DNA from: Pseudomonas cichorii
GTDB lineage: Bacteria; Pseudomonadota; Gammaproteobacteria; Pseudomonadales; Pseudomonadaceae
Length of the DNA stretch: 64,000 nt
Direction: 5' to 3'
Assembly (NCBI RefSeq): GCF_018343775.1
Contig: NZ_CP074349.1
Span: 5,788,501 to 5,852,500, forward strand
In this document: one piece after another, positions 56,452 to 64,000 of the stretch
How positions within the stretch are numbered: position 1 is the first letter of the stretch
How the letters are laid out: each line of letters opens with the position of its first letter
Position numbers and translations under genes: made by a program
The notes under the pieces: model-generated
Told to the model about the DNA's origin: nothing
The model's input: the letters and a program-made list of their open reading frames with translations, nothing else
Database searches by the model: none

Positions 56452-56928
56452 ATGAGCTCAATCAACACTCTGCAACCGGACACGCTGATCAAGAACCCTT
56501 CGCTGTGCAAAGTCGTATCGGCCGTGGAAATTCCTGCCGATGCCAATAGCGTATGGGCGATCGTCGGTAACTTTGGCGGTTTCCAGGCCTTCATCCCGGC
56601 GCTGGAAAGCACTGAGGTGACGGGGAAAGGCGTCCGTTCGGTGCGCAAGAAACTGTTCAAGGACGGCAACGTCGCCATCGAACAACTGAACGCTCACGAC
56701 AACAATGCCCGCTTCATGACCTGGTCGCTGATCTACACCAGCCTGCCGGTGGGCAATCTGTGGGCAGCGATGACTGTGGAATCCACGGGCGATAACGATT
56801 CGGTTGCGACATGGACGATCATTGCCGAACCCGATCAGGGTGGCCCTGAAGCCCTGCCAGGCTTTCAGGAGTTTCTACAGGGCTTCGCTGACAGCGCCAT
56901 GAGCAACGTCCGCAGCCTGTTTGCCTGA
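56452..56928 (+). CDS. mgoD: MgoD/PvfD-like SRPBCC (polyketide cyclase-like) protein
   Basis: 158 residues of START/SRPBCC fold: VVSAVEIPADANSVWAIVGN, FGGFQAFIPALES, VRSVRKKLFKDGNVAIEQLN and a C-terminal long helix. Polyketide-cyclase-like members bind small hydrophobic molecules. It is the last gene of mgoBCAD. GGAG 6 bases before the ATG at 56452 favours this start over the GTG seven codons earlier. Confidence 0.9.
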   Translation: MSSINTLQPDTLIKNPSLCKVVSAVEIPADANSVWAIVGNFGGFQAFIPALESTEVTGKGVRSVRKKLFKDGNVAIEQLNAHDNNARFMTWSLIYTSLPVGNLWAAMTVESTGDNDSVATWTIIAEPDQGGPEALPGFQEFLQGFADSAMSNVRSLFA

Positions 56929-56944
56929 TACTTGCGTGAACTGA

Positions 56945-56972
56945 CCCGCTCAGCGCCAGAAGCCTGAGCGGG
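56945..56972 (+). terminator. Hairpin after the mgo operon
   Basis: CCCGCTCAG...CTGAGCGGG, 16 bp after the mgoD stop; followed by TTCAGG, so a weak T tract. Confidence 0.6.
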
Positions 56973-57017
56973 TTCAGGCATATGGGCGGTTGCAAATTGG
57001 TGGGCGCTTTAACACAA

Positions 57018-57032
57018 TGCGACTCATTATCA
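57018..57032. promoter_or_regulatory. Fur-box-like site before the sigma factor gene
   Basis: TGCGACT-C-ATTATCA matches the 7-1-7 Fur pattern TGATAAT-N-ATTATCA at 11 of 14 arm positions, with a perfect right arm. Its position 30 bp upstream of the sigma factor gene fits iron repression. Confidence 0.6.
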
Positions 57033-57061
57033 TTTGTGTGGCGCCGGGATGGCGCATCCCC

Positions 57062-57562
57062 ATGCCTTCTCAGCACTCGGCCCTACATACGCTCTACAAC
57101 GATCACCATGGCTGGCTCCATTCATGGCTGCGCAGCAAACTGGGCAATGGCGCCGATGCCGCCGACCTCGCCCAGGATACGTTTGTACGGCTGCTCAATC
57201 GCAGCGAACTGCTTGAGCTGAAAACCCCGCGAGCCTTCCTGCGCACCGTTGCCAGAGGCCTGGTCATCGACCATTGGCGCCGTGAAGAACTTGAGCGGGC
57301 CTACCTGGAAGCCATTGCTCATTTATCGCCCAGCGAAACCCCTTCGCCCGAGTCACGCGAGCTGGTGTTTGAGTTGCTGGAAAGCATTGCCCGAATGCTC
57401 GACGGCCTCAAACCCAAAGTCAGGCAGGCGTTTTTGCTGGCTCAATGCGAGGGAATGCCACACAAGCAGATTGCCGCCCAGATGGGTGTCTCCCTGCGCT
57501 CGGTCGAACGCTACATCGCCGACGCCCTTTATCACTGCTATCTGCTGCGATACAACGCATGA
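57062..57562 (+). CDS. FecI-type ECF sigma factor
   Basis: 166 residues. Region 2 is LGNGADAADLAQDTFVRLLN with TPRAFLRTVARGLVIDHWRR; region 4 HTH is GMPHKQIAAQMGVSLRSVER. This is the iron-starvation sigma group. The cognate anti-sigma gene overlaps by 4 bp and a receptor gene follows, the standard cell-surface signalling trio. The frame is open 24 codons upstream through the Fur-box region, so ATG at 57062 is chosen. Confidence 0.94.
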   Translation: MPSQHSALHTLYNDHHGWLHSWLRSKLGNGADAADLAQDTFVRLLNRSELLELKTPRAFLRTVARGLVIDHWRREELERAYLEAIAHLSPSETPSPESRELVFELLESIARMLDGLKPKVRQAFLLAQCEGMPHKQIAAQMGVSLRSVERYIADALYHCYLLRYNA

Positions 57563-58548
57563 GCCGTACCTTGCAGCCGTCTCGCCACAACCAGCCTTCG
57601 CCGCAGGTCGTAAGGCAGGCCATCCAATGGTCAATGCGCCTGAACGACTCGTCAGCCGACCCGAGCCTGCGCAAGCAATGTGAACAGTGGCGAACCGAGC
57701 ATGAGTGTGCCTGGCAACGTATCCAGGCCCTGAGCAATGAGCTGAACAGCAGCTTCCAGGCCTTGCCCGGATCGGGAGCAGCCTTCGAGGCACTTGAGAA
57801 AAGTGCGCAGCGACTGGGACGCAGGCAAACCCTGAAATTACTGTCCGGTATCGCAGTGCTGGGCTCCGCGGCCTGGCTCTCTCGTGATATCGCGCCCTGG
57901 CAACAATGGCAGGCCGACTTTGCAACCGGCGTGGGCGAGCGCAACAGTTATCGGTTGCAAGATGGCACGGACCTTCAATTGAACACTGACAGTGCGGTGG
58001 ACCAGGACTTCAATGCCCGGCATCGCTTGATAAACCTCACGCGCGGAGAGATTCTGGTTGCCTGTGGGGCCGATTCGCACAGTGTCACCCCAAGGCCGTT
58101 ACTGGTGCAGAGCCGCCATGCTCTCTTTGAAGGGATCGGCGCACGCTTCGTTGTTCGTCAGGATCAGGACAGCACCCGGGTCAGCGTGACGAAAGGCAGC
58201 CTGATTATCCGTTCGCCTGCCACCTCACCTGTAGACGTGAAGGCTGGCCAGAGTTATTCGGTTTCCGGACAGCGCGCCACCCTGCTGCCGCCACTGGATA
58301 TGGAAGCGGGCGCCTGGGCCGATGGTCTGATCGTGACGAAGGGGATGCGCCTGGGAGATTTCCTCGCAGAAGTCGGACGCTATCGCCGTGGCTACCTTGG
58401 GTGTGCGGATGACATTGCCGATCTGCGTCTTTCCGGCGTGTTCAGGCTGGAAGATACCGACAGGTTGCTGGAGGTTCTGCCTCAGACACTTCCTGTGAGG
58501 CTCAGTTACCGCACACGTTGGTGGGTGACATTGCAGCGTCAGGCCTGA
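57559..58548 (+). CDS. FecR-type anti-sigma factor
   Basis: 329 residues. An N-terminal cytoplasmic domain (QAIQWSMRLNDSSADPSLRK, CEQWRTEHECAWQRIQ) is followed by one membrane segment near 92-108 (LLSGIAVLGSAAWL) and a periplasmic FecR domain (YRLQDGTDLQLNTDSAVDQD, GEILVACG, FEGIGARFVVRQD). It relays the receptor signal to the sigma factor. Normal length. Confidence 0.93.
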   Translation: MSRTLQPSRHNQPSPQVVRQAIQWSMRLNDSSADPSLRKQCEQWRTEHECAWQRIQALSNELNSSFQALPGSGAAFEALEKSAQRLGRRQTLKLLSGIAVLGSAAWLSRDIAPWQQWQADFATGVGERNSYRLQDGTDLQLNTDSAVDQDFNARHRLINLTRGEILVACGADSHSVTPRPLLVQSRHALFEGIGARFVVRQDQDSTRVSVTKGSLIIRSPATSPVDVKAGQSYSVSGQRATLLPPLDMEAGAWADGLIVTKGMRLGDFLAEVGRYRRGYLGCADDIADLRLSGVFRLEDTDRLLEVLPQTLPVRLSYRTRWWVTLQRQA

Positions 58549-58632
58549 TTATTTTTGGCGGGTTTGGCTCAGGTGTCCGGCATGGAGATCAGTAACCCCC
58601 TCTTCTGATTGAACGTGACGGAATTGCCTCCC

Positions 58633-61125
58633 ATGACACGGCCTCAAGGTATATCGCACTCATCCGACTCGCCAGCGCTGCGCATGGCCATTCGGGCAGC
58701 ATTGATCTCCATGACTCTGGGCACAGCGGTCCTGCCGCTTCAGGTGCAGGCTCAGGAAAGCGCCTCATCAGCCAGTGCCATACGCAGCTATTCCATACCG
58801 GCAGCACCGCTGGGTGATGCACTGAATCAATTCGCCCGGCAGGCGGGCATCACCTTGTCCGCCACACCGGCACAAACGGCAGGAGCCCGCTCAACGGGAT
58901 TGCAGGGTAATTATTCAGTCGATCAGGCATTGAGCATTCTGCTGGGTGGCAGCGGCTTGCAGGCCGTGTCACAGAATGGCAGCGCTTATGTATTACGTGC
59001 GGCTGAAGAGCAGACGTTATCGCTGCCAGACACGGACATTCGCGGGTTCGCCCTGGGCAATGCCTTGGGCAGCATGGAAGGCTACAACGCGACTCACAGC
59101 CAGATCGCCACCAAGACCAGCACCTCATTGCTGGAAACCTCACAGTCTGTCTCAGTGGTCACCCGTCAACAGATGGACGATCAGGGTTCGCAGACAGTTT
59201 CCCAAGCCATGCGCTACACACCCGGCGTACTGACCAATCCCTATGGCGCTACTCATCGGTACGACTATGTCGCGATGCGCGGTTTCAACGACGGGTCTGT
59301 GGATAACATCTATCTGGATGGCTTGAAGTCCATGGGGGATAGCGGGACTTACAGCACCATGCAGGTCGATCCGTACTTCCTTGAGCGGGTCGATATCCTC
59401 AAGGGTCCTTCATCGGTACTTTATGGCCGCAGCTCACCGGGCGGTCTGGTGGCGCTGACCAGCAAGAAACCTCTCTATGAGCCCTATCACCAGATCCAGG
59501 CCACTGCCGGCACACAAGGTCAGCGAGGCCTTGCCTTCGATTTCAGCGGCCCAGTGGATGAAGACAAACGCATTGCCTATCGCCTGACCGGGCTGACCGA
59601 CAGATCCGACACTCAGTTCGATCATGTGGAGGAGAAGCGCTATGCATTGGCTCCCACCGTCAGCATCGATTTCAACGAAGACACGTCGCTGACACTGCAA
59701 GCTTATCTGCAGCATGATCCCGAAGGCGGTTATCACGGTGGCGTGCCGGCAGATGGCGCACTTCATCAACGCAACGGCCAGCGCATTTCACAGAACTTCT
59801 TCGACGGCGAGCCAGGTGTGGACGGCTTCAGCCGTGACCAGCAGTCATTCGGCTATCAATTCGAGCATCGCTTCAATGATGTCTTCACGGCCCGGCAGAA
59901 CTTTCGCTACCTGGACTCCAAAGTGAAGAACGATCAGGTTTACGCCTATGGCTGGACCAGTGCGACCGGCAATGAACTGAACCGTTATTACTCGGGAGGC
60001 GATGAGCGTCTGCATGCATTCATCGTCGATAACATGTTGCAGGCGGAGTTCTTTACCGGCTCGGCCAAGCACACGACATTGCTCGGCGTAGACTATCAAC
60101 GGCGCAAAACCGTGGTTGACTGGACCAGCGGCCAGGCAGCCCCCCTGAATGCTTTCAATCCCGTGTATGGCAATTCCGCCATCAGTTATTACAGCCCAAC
60201 CAGCTACCTGCGTCGCCTGGAACAGACAGGCCTTTATGCGCAGGACCTGATCGAGCTGGACAAGTGGCGTTTCTCCCTGGGGCTGCGCCAGGACTGGGTG
60301 GAAACCTCGGACGAGAACCGACTGGCCGAGACCGGGCGTCCGGCAGGGACCGAAATCAGTGACAAGCGAACCAAGCTCACTGGCCGGGCCGGTGTGCTTT
60401 ACCTGTTCGATAACGGGATTGCGCCGTATCTGAGTTATTCCGAGTCATTCAACCCGAACTCTTACTCCGACAGCAGCGGTAACCCGCTGGCACCTACGGA
60501 CGGCACCCAATGGGAAGCCGGGATCAAGTATCAGCCGCCAGGTACCGAGAATCTGTTTACAGCCTCGGTGTTCCATATCGATCAGGAGAACCTGGCTTCC
60601 AAGCTGCCTCAAGAGAATTTCTATCGCCCTGTTGGCGCAGTACGTTCCCAAGGGCTGGAGCTTGAAGCGCATATGCAACTGACCGACAACTTCAAGGTGC
60701 TGGGCAGTTACACACTGACGGACATCGAATACTCGAAGTCGATGATCAGCACATTGAGTACCGCCACCAATCTCATCGAGAACAAAGGCAACTCTCCTAC
60801 GCAGGCCCCCAGACAAATGGCTTCGATCTGGGGTGATTATGCATTCGACAGCGGCGCTCTCGACGGGCTGCGTCTGGGCGGTGGTGTGCGGTATGTTGGC
60901 TATAGCTGGGCAGATGCTGAAAACACCATGAAGGTCCCGGCTTACACATTGCTGGATGCATCCGTGGGATATGACCTGAGCAAGGTGGGGCTGAAAGGTG
61001 TTGATGTGCGGGTGAATGCCAACAACCTGACCAACGAATCCTATGTGGCGTCATGCGCAAGCCTGAGCTTCTGTTACATGGGCGAAGAGCGAAATGTGAG
61101 TGCGACCCTGAGTTATCAGTTCTAA
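58633..61125 (+). CDS. TonB-dependent siderophore receptor with signalling domain
   Basis: About 830 residues. A long signal peptide ends at LPLQVQAQ, then an STN domain (SIPAAPLGDALNQFARQAGI) contacts FecR, then a plug (SVVTRQQMDDQGSQTVSQAM, PSSVLYGRSSPGGLVALTSKKP) and a 22-strand barrel ending in Phe (ATLSYQF). It resembles FpvA/FoxA-type ferric siderophore transducers; the ligand is unknown. ATG at 58633 is preferred over an in-frame TTG at 58609. A terminator follows. Confidence 0.94.
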   Translation: MTRPQGISHSSDSPALRMAIRAALISMTLGTAVLPLQVQAQESASSASAIRSYSIPAAPLGDALNQFARQAGITLSATPAQTAGARSTGLQGNYSVDQALSILLGGSGLQAVSQNGSAYVLRAAEEQTLSLPDTDIRGFALGNALGSMEGYNATHSQIATKTSTSLLETSQSVSVVTRQQMDDQGSQTVSQAMRYTPGVLTNPYGATHRYDYVAMRGFNDGSVDNIYLDGLKSMGDSGTYSTMQVDPYFLERVDILKGPSSVLYGRSSPGGLVALTSKKPLYEPYHQIQATAGTQGQRGLAFDFSGPVDEDKRIAYRLTGLTDRSDTQFDHVEEKRYALAPTVSIDFNEDTSLTLQAYLQHDPEGGYHGGVPADGALHQRNGQRISQNFFDGEPGVDGFSRDQQSFGYQFEHRFNDVFTARQNFRYLDSKVKNDQVYAYGWTSATGNELNRYYSGGDERLHAFIVDNMLQAEFFTGSAKHTTLLGVDYQRRKTVVDWTSGQAAPLNAFNPVYGNSAISYYSPTSYLRRLEQTGLYAQDLIELDKWRFSLGLRQDWVETSDENRLAETGRPAGTEISDKRTKLTGRAGVLYLFDNGIAPYLSYSESFNPNSYSDSSGNPLAPTDGTQWEAGIKYQPPGTENLFTASVFHIDQENLASKLPQENFYRPVGAVRSQGLELEAHMQLTDNFKVLGSYTLTDIEYSKSMISTLSTATNLIENKGNSPTQAPRQMASIWGDYAFDSGALDGLRLGGGVRYVGYSWADAENTMKVPAYTLLDASVGYDLSKVGLKGVDVRVNANNLTNESYVASCASLSFCYMGEERNVSATLSYQF

Positions 61126-61144
61126 ACAGCCGCTCTTACTCAGC

Positions 61145-61176
61145 AGCCAGCCTTCGACAATAGAGGCTGGCTTTTT
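61145..61176 (+). terminator. Terminator of the receptor gene
   Basis: AGCCAGCC...GGCTGGCT with TTTT, 20 bp after the stop. Confidence 0.85.
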
Positions 61177-61218
61177 CATGGGCGCTGATTGAGTACCCGT
61201 TTGCAGGAAGCAGAAAGA

Positions 61219-61252
61219 CAAAACCCCTGTCTGCGTCAGCAGACAGGGGTTT
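61219..61252 (-). terminator. rRNA operon terminator (distal)
   Basis: On the minus strand AAACCCCTGTCTGC-TGAC-GCAGACAGGGGTTT with TTGTCTTTC after it. It follows the second 5S gene. Confidence 0.85.
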
Positions 61253-61262
61253 CGGAATGAAT

Positions 61263-61377
61263 CTTGACGATGACCTACTCTCACATGGGGAAACCCCACA
61301 CTACCATCGGCGATGCATCGTTTCACTACTGAGTTCGGGATGGGATCAGGTGGTTCCAATGCTCTATGGTCGTCAAG
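61263..61377 (-). rRNA. rrf: 5S rRNA, distal copy
   Basis: CTTGACGACCATAGAGCATT... through ...GAGAGTAGGTCATCGTCAAG, about 115 nt, typical Pseudomonas 5S. It differs from the proximal copy by one base near position 61329 (ACT versus GCT in the plus-strand reading). Ends are approximate by a base or two. Confidence 0.95.
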
Positions 61378-61442
61378 AAATTCTGTGGCCGATCCGTTAC
61401 CAGGTAACGTGTCAGCAAAATTGAGTGACTTCTACTTAAAGA

Positions 61443-61475
61443 CAAAACCCCCACCTGCGTATGCAGATGGGGGTT
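61443..61475 (-). terminator. Terminator-like hairpin between the two 5S genes
   Basis: On the minus strand AACCCCCATCTGC-ATAC-GCAGGTGGGGGTTTTGTC, stable with one G-U pair. It resembles the distal terminator, so the 5S gene and its terminator were duplicated together. Confidence 0.75.
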
Positions 61476-61487
61476 CTGAATTTGAAT

Positions 61488-61602
61488 CTTGACGATGACC
61501 TACTCTCACATGGGGAAACCCCACACTACCATCGGCGATGCATCGTTTCACTGCTGAGTTCGGGATGGGATCAGGTGGTTCCAATGCTCTATGGTCGTCA
61601 AG
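61488..61602 (-). rRNA. rrf: 5S rRNA, proximal copy
   Basis: About 115 nt, nearly identical to the distal copy and located about 147 bp after the 23S gene on the minus strand. Confidence 0.96.
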
Positions 61603-61748
61603 AAATTCGGTAGCCGGTGCGTACTTGGGTACGTACCCGCGAATGGGTGTGTAATAGAGGTGTTTCGGTAATCTGTGTGTGGCGCAAACTTTCGGTTCGT
61701 CATCTTCACTACACCGCAATCCGCTCTTCGCAGATTGCTTGGGTGTTA

Positions 61749-64000
<2,252 letters not shown>

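Overview
The window is a piece of a Pseudomonas chromosome. Most genes are GC-rich, and the gene set (OprD-type porin, aguBA, dctBD, a mgo/pvf operon, a FecI-FecR-TonB receptor unit, an Rsm-type small RNA, REP-like repeats, Pseudomonas-type rRNA) best fits the P. syringae complex or a close relative. Species cannot be fixed from sequence reading alone.

Layout. 1-2816: the start of a glucarate-dehydratase-like gene and its MFS transporter, both apparently using TTG starts, divergent from a LysR regulator. 3016-5708: a GT2 glycosyltransferase with a 2OG-Fe(II) oxygenase, then a convergent J-domain membrane protein. 6371-6446: tRNA-Thr(TGT), whose 3' end is the target of a genomic island. The island runs from 6424 to 16775 and is bounded by a 16-bp direct repeat. 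It carries a tyrosine integrase, a cluster of DnaA-box-like sites, a NERD-domain gene fragment, a Hachiman-like nuclease/helicase pair, an IS3 remnant, an unrecognised membrane protein/putative nuclease pair, a putAbiC-family abortive infection protein, a small membrane protein and a putative ADP-ribosyltransferase. The last three genes are each followed by a related intergenic repeat. The cargo is much more AT-rich than the host DNA.

16776-22596: a worn accessory zone with an antitoxin that has lost its toxin, a DUF3077 gene behind a structured leader, further structured repeats, a membrane protein, a broken ATPase-domain regulator and an OprD-family porin. 22800-43170 is mostly core metabolism: agmatine to putrescine (aguBA), a kinase/lyase fusion, dTDP-rhamnose synthesis (rmlBAC without rmlD), C4-dicarboxylate sensing (dctBD), cysQ-nudE, a nucleotidase, a Kbp-like protein, and a LysR/fdhD/FdhF-YdeP oxidoreductase set. 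43203-43391: a GacA-type upstream site, a -10 box and an RNA with GGA-containing hairpin loops, i.e. an RsmX/Y/Z-type regulator, immediately followed by a type II restriction-modification pair (43512-45721).

51202-56928: a four-gene operon matching mgoBCAD (also called pvf), which makes the diazeniumdiolate signal leudiazen/valdiazen. It has a long upstream region with a nested dyad. In P. syringae this operon is tied to the Gac/Rsm cascade and mangotoxin, so the Rsm-type RNA 8 kb upstream is a functionally meaningful neighbour. 57018-61125: a Fur-box-like site, FecI-like sigma factor, FecR-like anti-sigma factor and TonB-dependent siderophore receptor. 61219-64000: the 3' end of an rRNA operon on the minus strand, with two tandem 5S genes, each followed by its own terminator, and most of 23S.
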